DNA of 64,000 bases from Andeanibacterium sp035497315 (GTDB taxonomy: Bacteria > Pseudomonadota > Alphaproteobacteria > Sphingomonadales > Sphingomonadaceae), in NCBI GenBank assembly GCA_035497315.1, contig DATJDU010000022.1, positions 31,986 to 95,985 of the forward strand, read 5' to 3'. Both the position numbers and the translations under genes were made by a program. The notes beneath the pieces are model-generated. The model did not search any database. It saw only the letters and a program-made list of their open reading frames with translations, and was not told the DNA's origin. Shown here piece after piece: positions 33,260 to 40,394 of the stretch. The stretch's first letter is position 1. Each line of letters starts with the position of its first letter.

Positions 33260-33424
33260 CCCTCTCCCGCTGGCGGGAGAGGGATACGCAGGCTTGGCCG
33301 GAACCGGCCTAGCCGCAGTTGGGTGAGGGTGCCTGACGCTTCTAGAGGGCACCAACCCTCATCCAAGCTGCGCTAGCTCCTACGGAGCAAGCTGCGCTAT
33401 CCTTCTCCCGTCAACGGGAGAAGG
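33260..33424. repeat. mosaic intergenic hairpin repeat upstream of the AT-rich islet
   Basis: An 11-bp stem CCCTCTCCCGC/GCGGGAGAGGG (33260-33283) and a 10-bp stem CCTTCTCCCG/CGGGAGAAGG (33401-33424) bound the element. Inside are AAGCTGCGCT twice (33365-33374, 33389-33398) and a GGCC-rich palindrome (CTTGGCCGGAACCGGCCTAG). It resembles the repeats at 17409 and 44636 and directly precedes the AT-richer genes. Confidence 0.75.
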
Positions 33425-33456
33425 ATGACGATGCCAATTCCAACTGAAAGGAGAAT

Positions 33457-34029
33457 ATGATGATCGATCGTAAATCGATGGCCTCGCAAGTGCCCATCTT
33501 GCGAGCGCAAATCAGGTCTCTTAGAATACAGGCAAACATTGCATTCGACCTACATTCTAATGGTTCTAAGAACGACCGCATCGGCCATGCTCTCACTTCG
33601 ATCATGCTCGCAGGCTTCGCATTAGAACTTAGCCTCAAGCAGTTCTTCATGACGTATCACAGCACAGTTCCACGCGAGCATGATTTGTACAAATTGTTCG
33701 CATTATTACCTCCCAAGATGAGAGATGACATTTCGCGCACCTATGCAGCCAGCACGTTCGAGAGACCTGAACTTATGGCTATTGCCCTAAGGCTATCTAC
33801 TCATTCACCAAACCCGCCCCGAAACGTTCCTGCGAGCGATTATGACACAGCGGAGGAAGTCGTGCGCTGTGCAGCAAATGCTTTTACAAAATCGAGATAT
33901 TTCTTTGAGGAAATTACCAACGAAGGCTGGACTACGATTGATTTCGCTGTGCCCTATATGTTGGCGCTAAGCGAAACATTCGATGTTGTGTTTGACGGAT
34001 ACAAAAAAGCTGGGCGATGGAGCAACTAA
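33457..34029 (+). CDS. HEPN-like protein of unknown function (AT-rich islet)
   Basis: The 190-residue protein is encoded in DNA clearly richer in A+T than its surroundings, suggesting recent transfer. It is helical. The segment GHALTSIMLAGFALELSLKQFFMTYHSTVPREHDLYKLFALLPPKM resembles the HEPN-type pattern in which E..LK and a later HDL stretch are conserved; the RNase R-x4-6-H motif itself is not certain. AAAGGAG precedes two adjacent ATGs, with 33460 better spaced. A second islet gene follows 24 bp later. It could be a toxin-like or defence-related protein; this is a hypothesis. Confidence 0.7.
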   Translation: MMIDRKSMASQVPILRAQIRSLRIQANIAFDLHSNGSKNDRIGHALTSIMLAGFALELSLKQFFMTYHSTVPREHDLYKLFALLPPKMRDDISRTYAASTFERPELMAIALRLSTHSPNPPRNVPASDYDTAEEVVRCAANAFTKSRYFFEEITNEGWTTIDFAVPYMLALSETFDVVFDGYKKAGRWSN

Positions 34030-34053
34030 GCGCGATCAAAGGGATAGTGGGTT

Positions 34054-34566
34054 ATGGCGGATTGGAGCACCGTTGCGATAGCAGGCATTACAGGATTGGC
34101 TGGGATCGGAGGCAGTGCGATTGGAGGTCTCTTTGCAAGCACCGCGTTAGCAAAAACACACAAGCGAGATGATGCGAGGCTAATGCGCGAACAAATAGAA
34201 GCACTTTACGAGGAGTTGGACGCGATCCAGCAAACCAGTCAGCGAAACACTCCTAAAGCAATGGAATTAGCAAGCGGCAGCATACCAGCCGAACCCTTGG
34301 AAGGAGCGAATTTGGGCAAGGCCGCAGCGATCATTGCACTCTATTTCCCCGACCTGAACGCGCCCCTTCTTGCGCTTAGAGTGCGCGAAAATGCTGCGGT
34401 AACGGCACTGAGAGAGGGACTCCAAGGGGACAGCCCACTCGCTGCTGGTGGAATCTTCGCAATCGAACAGTCTGTGTACCTCTCCAGCTTCTGCAACGAG
34501 ATGCGTGAAGTGTTAGTCGCGAAGGCCCACAGCGTAGGTGCGTCCGTGCGCCGAAGCGTGGAATGA
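34054..34566 (+). CDS. membrane-anchored protein of unknown function (AT-rich islet)
   Basis: The 170-residue protein has one N-terminal hydrophobic segment rich in Gly/Ala (VAIAGITGLAGIGGSAIGGLFASTALA). A coiled-coil-like stretch (RDDARLMREQIEALYEELDAIQQTSQR) and a helical remainder follow. It shares atypical base composition with the HEPN-like gene 24 bp upstream and is probably co-transcribed with it. No family is recognised. Its stop codon lies 13 bp from the convergent map stop. Confidence 0.65.
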   Translation: MADWSTVAIAGITGLAGIGGSAIGGLFASTALAKTHKRDDARLMREQIEALYEELDAIQQTSQRNTPKAMELASGSIPAEPLEGANLGKAAAIIALYFPDLNAPLLALRVRENAAVTALREGLQGDSPLAAGGIFAIEQSVYLSSFCNEMREVLVAKAHSVGASVRRSVE

Positions 34567-34579
34567 CGCTGTTTACCCC

Positions 34580-35362
34580 TCAGGCAGCCAGCCGACTTAC
34601 CATCCCCCGCTCATCCGCCCGCAGTGTGAGCACTTTCACTCCCGTTGCAGTCACCGCCACCGTATGTTCGAACTGCGCCGAGAGCGAGCCGTCGGTGGTC
34701 ACCACGCTCCAGCCGTCATCCTCGGTGCGTACGGTGCGGCGGCCGCGGTTGAGCATGGGTTCGATGGTGAAGACCATGCCTTCGCGCAGCGGCAGGCCGG
34801 TTCCGGGTGTGCCGAAATGCAGCACTTGCGGGTCTTCATGCATTTCGCGGCCGATGCCGTGGCCGCAATATTCGCGCACCACGCTATAGCCGTTCTTCTT
34901 CGCATGGCGTTCGATCGCAGCGCCGATATCGCCCAGCCGCGCGCCGGGGCGGACAGCCTTTATGCCCTTCCACATGGCTTCGTAAGTGGCCTGGACCAGG
35001 CGCTTTGCCGCAGGATGGACCTCCCCCACGCAATAGGTCTTGCTGGAATCCGCGATGAATCCGTTCTTCTCCAGCGTGATGTCGAAATTGACGATATCGC
35101 CGTTCTTCAACACGTCGCGGGCGGAGGGAACGCCGTGGCAGACCACATGGTTGATCGAGGAATTGAGCACGAAGCCGAAGCCATATTGCCCCTTGCTGGC
35201 GGGGCGGGCCTGCAGATCGTGGACAATGAAATGCTCCACCAGCGCATCGATCTCCAGCGTGGATTTGCCCGCAAGGGGCGTGCGGTCCAGCATTTCGAAG
35301 ACCAATGCCAGCAGACGGCCGGATTCGGCCATCAACGCCAGTTCCTCAGGCTGCTTCGTCAT
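34580..35362 (-). CDS. map: type I methionine aminopeptidase
   Basis: Map removes the initiator Met from nascent proteins. The 260-residue protein keeps all metal ligands: Asp in VNFDIT and FIADSS, His in GHGIGREMHE, Glu in FTIEPML and Glu in SAQFEHTV. The substrate His is in HVVCHGVP. There is no N-terminal zinc-finger extension. The coding start overlaps the end of the upstream ParD-like gene by 17 bp, so the two are translationally linked. Confidence 0.96.
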   Translation of the reverse strand: MTKQPEELALMAESGRLLALVFEMLDRTPLAGKSTLEIDALVEHFIVHDLQARPASKGQYGFGFVLNSSINHVVCHGVPSARDVLKNGDIVNFDITLEKNGFIADSSKTYCVGEVHPAAKRLVQATYEAMWKGIKAVRPGARLGDIGAAIERHAKKNGYSVVREYCGHGIGREMHEDPQVLHFGTPGTGLPLREGMVFTIEPMLNRGRRTVRTEDDGWSVVTTDGSLSAQFEHTVAVTATGVKVLTLRADERGMVSRLAA

Positions 35363-35570
35363 GATCCGCCATCGTCAGCACCGGCCGGAGAACGCCTGCG
35401 GAATTAAGCTCGCGCTCGACGATCTGGGTGAAGCTGAGCGTGGGATTGGTTTCGCACAGCATGCCGATCTTGATCCACCATGCCGCCTGCGCATTGATCG
35501 AGCGGCAGGAAACCTTGCTCGCGCGGCGAAGCTGATCGTGCAGATCGTCTTCTATATTCACGATGCCCAT
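35346..35570 (-). CDS. ParD-like antitoxin-family protein upstream of map
   Basis: The 74-residue protein (MGIVNIEDDLHDQLRRASKVSCRSINAQAAWWIKIGML...) matches the ParD-like family, with a ribbon-helix-helix start (IVNIEDDLHDQLRRASKVSCRSINAQAAWWI). No ParE-like toxin gene is next to it; its partner on the same transcript is map. Conserved pairing of this family with map suggests regulation of methionine aminopeptidase or simple autorepression, not a toxin-antitoxin module. TGGAG lies upstream of the ATG. Phased TATATG repeats precede the gene. Confidence 0.8.
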   Translation of the reverse strand: MGIVNIEDDLHDQLRRASKVSCRSINAQAAWWIKIGMLCETNPTLSFTQIVERELNSAGVLRPVLTMADHDEAA

Positions 35571-35580
35571 GGGGTCTCCA

Positions 35581-35608
35581 TATATGATTCGTATATGGAG
35601 CGTATATG
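35581..35608. promoter_or_regulatory. three TATATG repeats with 11-bp period upstream of ParD-like gene
   Basis: TATATG occurs at 35581-35586, 35592-35597 and 35603-35608, exactly 11 bp apart, and a related CATATC lies at 35614-35619. The copies start 11 bp before the ATG of the minus-strand ribbon-helix-helix gene. Helical phasing is typical of cooperative ribbon-helix-helix operators, so autoregulation is likely. Confidence 0.5.
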
Positions 35609-35678
35609 AATTGCATATCAGGGTGCCAAGGGCGAATTCCGGGGCTCGACCATACAGCTCCGGGCGGCAAACGATTGC

Positions 35679-36620
35679 CTAGGGCCGCACGGGGCTCGGC
35701 TGCCGCACCCTGTTGCCCTGCCCGTCACGCAGGCGGGCCTCGTCGGAAATGGCGGTGGTTTCCAGCAGGTCCAGCGCATCCTGTGCGGCGGCATAGCGGC
35801 GGGCGTCGGCGATCCAGCGCCGGGCCTCGGGCGTATCCGCGCCGGGCAGATTGCTCACTTCCGCCGCGGCAGCGCCTACCCGGCCGCTTTCCAGAAACAG
35901 CCTTGCGCGTTCCATCCGCTTCACCGGCTGGGGCGAAGGCGTAGCCTCGTGCCGAACGACGAACAGGCTGGCAAGCTCGCCTTTCAGCCATCGCCAGCTC
36001 AATTCCCCGCTATCGGCGTTGGTAAGATCGGTCGAAAGCCCGTCAAGCCGGGCGACGAGCTGGTCAAGCGTGATCGGGGCCTTGGCCGCTTCGATCAAAG
36101 TGTTCACCGCATTGGGCTGCGCATCGCTGAACCGCAGCTTGAGCTGGTCGGCCAGCCCGCCCAGATCATTTCCGCGTTCGATCGCGCGGCGGGCGGCAAA
36201 GGCCACCAGCAGCGCTTCCGAACGGGCGGCATTGCCCGAGACCGCCTGTGCCTGGAGCGCGAGCTGGTCCAGCCTCTGTTCGACGGCGACTACGCGCGCC
36301 TCGATCCCGCCCTGCTGCTGGGCCACCTGCTCCACCTTCTCCGCCGCATCGGCGGCGGCCTTCGCCTCGCTGGCGCTGGCGCTCGGGCGTTCCTCCGGGC
36401 TGGAGGCAAGCAGGGGCTGGTGTGCATTGATCTGAGCGCTTTCCGGCGCAGCGTCACCGAAGCCGGGCAGGAAATCCAGCCCGCCTTGCCAGGCGACATA
36501 ACCGGTCGCCACCGCGCCCACAGCAAAGGAAAGCAGCGCAGCGCCAATGATCAGGCCGCTGCCGCGGGCCCGGCGCTCGGGTATGCGGGGCCGCGCCCGG
36601 CTGAGGAATTCTTCTTCCAT
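35679..36620 (-). CDS. Mic60/mitofilin-like inner-membrane protein
   Basis: The 313-residue protein has one N-terminal transmembrane helix (GLIIGAALLSFAVGAVATGYVAW, about 22-44), an acidic/Ala-rich coiled coil (EAKAAADAAEKVEQVAQQQGGIEARVVAVEQRLDQLALQAQAV), and a C-terminal helical region (RMERARLFLESGRVGAAAAEVSNLPG). This is the architecture of alphaproteobacterial Mic60 (COG4223), the ancestor of mitochondrial cristae organiser mitofilin, normally encoded next to hemD. It is 64 bp downstream of hemD on the same strand. The family is expected to shape inner membranes and contact outer-membrane partners. Confidence 0.8.
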   Translation of the reverse strand: MEEEFLSRARPRIPERRARGSGLIIGAALLSFAVGAVATGYVAWQGGLDFLPGFGDAAPESAQINAHQPLLASSPEERPSASASEAKAAADAAEKVEQVAQQQGGIEARVVAVEQRLDQLALQAQAVSGNAARSEALLVAFAARRAIERGNDLGGLADQLKLRFSDAQPNAVNTLIEAAKAPITLDQLVARLDGLSTDLTNADSGELSWRWLKGELASLFVVRHEATPSPQPVKRMERARLFLESGRVGAAAAEVSNLPGADTPEARRWIADARRYAAAQDALDLLETTAISDEARLRDGQGNRVRQPSPVRP

Positions 36621-36684
36621 ATCGTCCTTAGTCGACCCGGACTTGCCGCACCTTCGCTATGTTATGGCACGGAACAGTCCCAGT

Positions 36685-37362
36685 TCAATGGCACATGTCC
36701 CGCGCAAGTGCCAGTAGCGCGGCCTCATTGGGGGCAGAAGCGCTGCGGACCTGGGCCCAGCCCGGCCCCGCCGCCTCGGCAATGCGCGGGCCCAGCGCGG
36801 CCAGCGCGATGCGCGATGTGTCGATCCCCAGCCGCTCGCATTCCGCAGCCAGATGACGCGCCGCCTCGGCCGAATAGAGCAGCACCACTGCCTCTTGCCC
36901 CAGCGCCTCGGCCATGGCGGGCGGCATGGGCAGGGCCGCGCTTCGATAAGCGACCCGCGTGTCCAGCACCACGCCCAGCGGCGGCGAGAGCGGGACGTGC
37001 TTCTCCCCCGCCAGCCGCAGCAGAGTGAGCGCCTGGCCCCTCAGCCCAGTAAGGACCTGTTGCAACCCCCCGGAGCCCACCACCGCCACCGGGAATCCCG
37101 CCGCACGGGCGGCATCGGCAGTCGCCTTGCCCACAGCATAGACCGGCTTTCCGGCAAAAGCCGCAAGCCCCGGCCCAGCCAAGCGAAAGGCATTGGCGCT
37201 GCCCACCAGCAGCCCGTCGATCGCCCGGGGCGCGGGCGGCTCCCACGCCAGTGGGCGCAGTTCGAACAGAGGCCAGCCCATGATATCGAGCCCGGCGGCG
37301 CGGCCCGCAGCCAACGTTTCTTCCATGCCCCTCTGGGGGCGGATAACGACAGCCCGCTTCAA
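36685..37362 (-). CDS. hemD: uroporphyrinogen-III synthase
   Basis: HemD closes and inverts ring D of hydroxymethylbilane in tetrapyrrole synthesis. The 225-residue protein shows the weakly conserved bidomain fold: KRAVVIRPQRGMEETLAAGRAAG, IDGLLVGSANAFRLAG, VYAVGKATADAARAAGF, and the C-terminal VVLLYSAEAARHLAAECERLG and LAALGPRIAEAAG. A TTG start at 37362 overlaps the hemC stop (TTGA) with GGAG 6 nt upstream, so translation is coupled to hemC. Assignment rests strongly on its position after hemC. Confidence 0.88.
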   Translation of the reverse strand: MKRAVVIRPQRGMEETLAAGRAAGLDIMGWPLFELRPLAWEPPAPRAIDGLLVGSANAFRLAGPGLAAFAGKPVYAVGKATADAARAAGFPVAVVGSGGLQQVLTGLRGQALTLLRLAGEKHVPLSPPLGVVLDTRVAYRSAALPMPPAMAEALGQEAVVLLYSAEAARHLAAECERLGIDTSRIALAALGPRIAEAAGPGWAQVRSASAPNEAALLALARDMCH

Positions 37363-38303
37363 ACCGGCGCTCCGGTGAAATGCTGGCGGATCGCCGGACC
37401 GGCGAGCTTGAGCAGTGCGGCGGCAAGCGCGCGGGGCGCATCTTCGTCGCCCGGCACGAAGCGTGCCACTTGCTCCACCCGCTCGGCCCCGTCGGGGCTG
37501 AAGATAGCCGCACGCATATGGAGCAAGCCGTCCAGCGGCTGGCACAGCACCGCGATGGGGCTGTGGCAGGTTCCGCCCAGCCCGGCCAGCAGCGCCCGCT
37601 CCGCCATCACCTGCGCCCGGCTGGGCGCATGGTCGATAGCGGCGATCAGCGCGCGCGTATCCGCATCCTCGGCATTGCATTCGATCCCGATCGCGCCCTG
37701 AGCCGGGGCAGGAAGCCATTGCCCGGCATCCAATGGAGTGCCGACATGGCTTTCCCCCAGCCGGTTGAGCCCGGCGGCGGCCAGCAGCGTGGCATCCGCC
37801 TCTCCCGCCGCCAGCCTGCCCAGCCGAGTGGCTACATTGCCGCGAAAGCTCACCACGCTACAATCTGGCCGCAGATGGAGCAATTGCGCCGCCCGGCGCG
37901 GGGCACTGGTGCCGATCCGTGCGCCCGGCGCCAGATCGGCAATGGAGGCGCCCCCCACCAGCACATCGCGCACATCCTCGCGCGGGAGGATGGCGGCGAT
38001 GGTCAGCCAATCGGGCCGCAGCGTCTCAACATCCTTCATCGAATGCACCGCCGCGTCGATCAGCCCTTCATGCAGCCAGGCATCCAGTTCCTTTGTCCAC
38101 AGGGCCTTGCCGCCGATTTCGGCGAGCGGCCGGTCGAGCACCTTGTCGCCACTGGCGAGCACGGGGACGAGTTCCACCTCGCTCTCATCCCAGCCATGTG
38201 CCTCGCACAGGCGGCGTCGGGTTTCCTCCGCCTGTGCCATGGCGAGCGGGGAACGGCGGGTGCCGAGGCGAAGCTTCGGAGAAGGCGATGTAGATGCGTT
38301 CAT
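37359..38303 (-). CDS. hemC: porphobilinogen deaminase (hydroxymethylbilane synthase)
   Basis: HemC polymerises four porphobilinogens. The 314-residue protein has LRLGTRRSPLAMAQAEETRRRL, the catalytic Asp in HSMKDVET, GTSAPRRAAQLLHLRPD, NVATRLGRL, and the dipyrromethane-cofactor Cys in GLGGTCHSPIAV at about 237. The ATG at 38303 matches the usual N-terminal length. It is transcribed divergently from tsaD across only 46 bp, which must contain both promoters. It heads the hemC-hemD-Mic60-like unit. Confidence 0.96.
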   Translation of the reverse strand: MNASTSPSPKLRLGTRRSPLAMAQAEETRRRLCEAHGWDESEVELVPVLASGDKVLDRPLAEIGGKALWTKELDAWLHEGLIDAAVHSMKDVETLRPDWLTIAAILPREDVRDVLVGGASIADLAPGARIGTSAPRRAAQLLHLRPDCSVVSFRGNVATRLGRLAAGEADATLLAAAGLNRLGESHVGTPLDAGQWLPAPAQGAIGIECNAEDADTRALIAAIDHAPSRAQVMAERALLAGLGGTCHSPIAVLCQPLDGLLHMRAAIFSPDGAERVEQVARFVPGDEDAPRALAAALLKLAGPAIRQHFTGAPV

Positions 38304-38349
38304 AGCGGTGGCTTGCCCTAAAGCGCATTTGCGTCCAGTGAAACCCCGG

Positions 38350-39384
38350 ATGAGGAGGATCCTTGGCATCGAATCCAGCTGCGACGAGACGGCGGCTGCA
38401 CTGGTCACTGCCGACCGGCGCATCCTTGCCCAACGTATCGCCAGCCAGGATGAGGAGCATCGCCCCTATGGCGGGGTGGTGCCGGAGATTGCCGCGCGCG
38501 CCCATGCCGAGAAGCTCGCCCCCCTGATCGAAGCGACTCTGGCCGATGCGGGCCTGTCGCTTGACGATGTAGATGCCATTGCCGCCACTGCCGGCCCCGG
38601 CCTGATTGGCGGCGTGATGGTGGGGCTGGTTTCCGCCAAGGCACTGGCCATGGCCACCGGCAAACCGCTTTATGCGATCAACCATCTCGAAGGTCACGCG
38701 CTGAGCCCGCGCCTGGCCGACCCTTCGCTTCAGTTTCCTTACGCACTGCTGCTCGTCTCCGGCGGACATTGCCAGATTCTGCGCGTGGCCGGCGTGGGGC
38801 AATATCGCCGCTATGCCACCACAATCGACGATGCCTTGGGCGAGGCGTTCGACAAGACCGCCAAGATCCTGGGCCTGGGTTATCCCGGCGGCCCACAGGT
38901 GGAAAAGCTGGCACGCGAAGGCGATCCCAAGGCCGTGCGCCTGCCCCGCCCGCTGGTGGGCAGCGGAGAAGTGCATTTCTCCTTCGCCGGATTGAAGAGC
39001 GCAGTGTTGCGCGCCAAGGAAAGCGGCCAATATTCCGATGCCGATATTGCCGCCAGCTTCCAGCAGGCCGCGGTCGATTGCGTTGTCGATCGGCTGCGGA
39101 TCGCCCTTGAGGAAATGGACGACATAACCGCACTGGTCGTGGCCGGCGGGGTTGCCGCAAATGGTGCCATCCGCGCCGCGCTTGAGAAGGTCGCGGCGCA
39201 ATTCGGCCTGCCTTTCTCGGCCCCGCCACTGCAATTATGTACGGACAATGCGGCGATGATCGCCTGGGCGGGCATCGAGCGCTTCGAACCGGGCTTTTCC
39301 GATCCACTCGATATCGCGGCCCGTCCGCGCTGGCCGCTCGATCCGGCCGCTGAGCCGGCGCGCGGTGCGGGAGTGAAAGCGTGA
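38350..39384 (+). CDS. tsaD: tRNA N6-adenosine threonylcarbamoyltransferase
   Basis: TsaD transfers the threonylcarbamoyl group to A37 of ANN-decoding tRNAs, with TsaB and TsaE. The 344-residue ASKHA-fold protein begins MRRILGIESSCDETAAAL, carries the metal-binding HAEKL and HLEGH (the HxxxH motif), LLVSGGHCQILRV, and GGVAANGAIRAALE, all standard. The ATG at 38350 fits homologues, although no strong Shine-Dalgarno is visible. gpsA follows with a GTGA overlap. Confidence 0.96.
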   Translation: MRRILGIESSCDETAAALVTADRRILAQRIASQDEEHRPYGGVVPEIAARAHAEKLAPLIEATLADAGLSLDDVDAIAATAGPGLIGGVMVGLVSAKALAMATGKPLYAINHLEGHALSPRLADPSLQFPYALLLVSGGHCQILRVAGVGQYRRYATTIDDALGEAFDKTAKILGLGYPGGPQVEKLAREGDPKAVRLPRPLVGSGEVHFSFAGLKSAVLRAKESGQYSDADIAASFQQAAVDCVVDRLRIALEEMDDITALVVAGGVAANGAIRAALEKVAAQFGLPFSAPPLQLCTDNAAMIAWAGIERFEPGFSDPLDIAARPRWPLDPAAEPARGAGVKA

Positions 39385-40394
39385 CGTCAGGCCAGGTTCA
39401 GGGGCCGAGAAATATCGGCGTAATCGGCGCGGGCGCCTGGGGCACGGCACTGGCCCAGATGCTCGCGAGCGATGGCAGCGATGTGCTGCTGTGGGCGCGC
39501 GAGGCTGCACTGGCTCAAGAAATCAACCATGCGCGAATAAACCGCGCCTATCTCCCTTCCGCCACTCTTGCTTCGACGATCCGCGCGACGAGCGAGATCG
39601 CCGAAACGGCGGAGTGCGAAATCCTGCTGATCGTCACTCCTGCCCAGCATATGGGCGAAGTGTTGCGGCGCCTCCCGCGCGCGCCGCGCGATCTGGTGCT
39701 GTGCAGCAAGGGGATAGAAGCCGGAAGCGGACGCCTGATGGCCGATGTGGCGCGCGATGCCGCGCCGGGCGCCCAGATTGCCGTACTGTCCGGTCCGACT
39801 TTCGCCCATGAAGTCGCCGCGGGGCTGCCCACGGCGGTGACGCTGGCCTGCGGCGGCAGTGAAGCGCAATGGACCCGCCTTGCCCCTGCCATCGCCCGGC
39901 CGAGCTTCCGCCCCTATTTTACCGATGACGTAATTGGCGCGGAAATCGGCGGGGCAGTGAAGAATGTGCTCGCCATCGCCTGCGGCGTGGTCGAGGGGCT
40001 GGGCCTGGGCCAGAATGCCCGCGCCGCCCTGATCGCGCGCGGCTATGCCGAAATGCTGCGCTTCGGCGAGGCGCTGGGCGCCAATCCCCATACGCTGGCA
40101 GGGCTATGCGGGCTGGGGGACATCGTCCTCACCTGCTCTTCGACTTCCAGCCGCAATTTCTCGCTCGGCAAGGCGCTGGGCGAAGGTCAGCTTCCGGCAC
40201 AGATTCTGGCCAATCGGCGCACTGTGGCCGAAGGCGCCTCAACTGCGCCCGTACTCGTCGAACGGGCAGCGCAATTGGGCATCGCCATGCCCATTGCCGA
40301 GGCTGTGGAGCGGTTGCTGGCAGGCATTCCCGCACCCGAAGTGGCCTCCGATCTGCTCGCGCGCCCGCTGCGCGCAGAGGGACTTTCCGCGTGA
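39381..40394 (+). CDS. gpsA: glycerol-3-phosphate dehydrogenase [NAD(P)+]
   Basis: GpsA reduces dihydroxyacetone phosphate to sn-glycerol 3-phosphate for phospholipids. The 337-residue protein has the Rossmann motif GVIGAGAWGTALAQ, the substrate-site SGPTFAHEVAAGLPTAVTLAC, and GAVKNVLAIACGVVEGLGLGQNARAALIARGYAEM with the catalytic Lys and substrate-binding residues. It ends RPLRAEGLSA. The GTG start overlaps the tsaD stop, and its own TGA overlaps the GTG of the next gene, so three genes are translationally coupled. Confidence 0.96.
   Translation: MTSGQVQGPRNIGVIGAGAWGTALAQMLASDGSDVLLWAREAALAQEINHARINRAYLPSATLASTIRATSEIAETAECEILLIVTPAQHMGEVLRRLPRAPRDLVLCSKGIEAGSGRLMADVARDAAPGAQIAVLSGPTFAHEVAAGLPTAVTLACGGSEAQWTRLAPAIARPSFRPYFTDDVIGAEIGGAVKNVLAIACGVVEGLGLGQNARAALIARGYAEMLRFGEALGANPHTLAGLCGLGDIVLTCSSTSSRNFSLGKALGEGQLPAQILANRRTVAEGASTAPVLVERAAQLGIAMPIAEAVERLLAGIPAPEVASDLLARPLRAEGLSA

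Noticed and set aside
33460..34566. Prophage or integrative element remnant
   Set aside because: No integrase, attachment-site duplication, tRNA target or phage structural gene is visible around the AT-rich pair; only base composition hints at transfer.
35346..35570. Classic ParDE toxin-antitoxin module
   Set aside because: No ParE-like or other toxin frame is next to the ParD-like gene; its partner is map.
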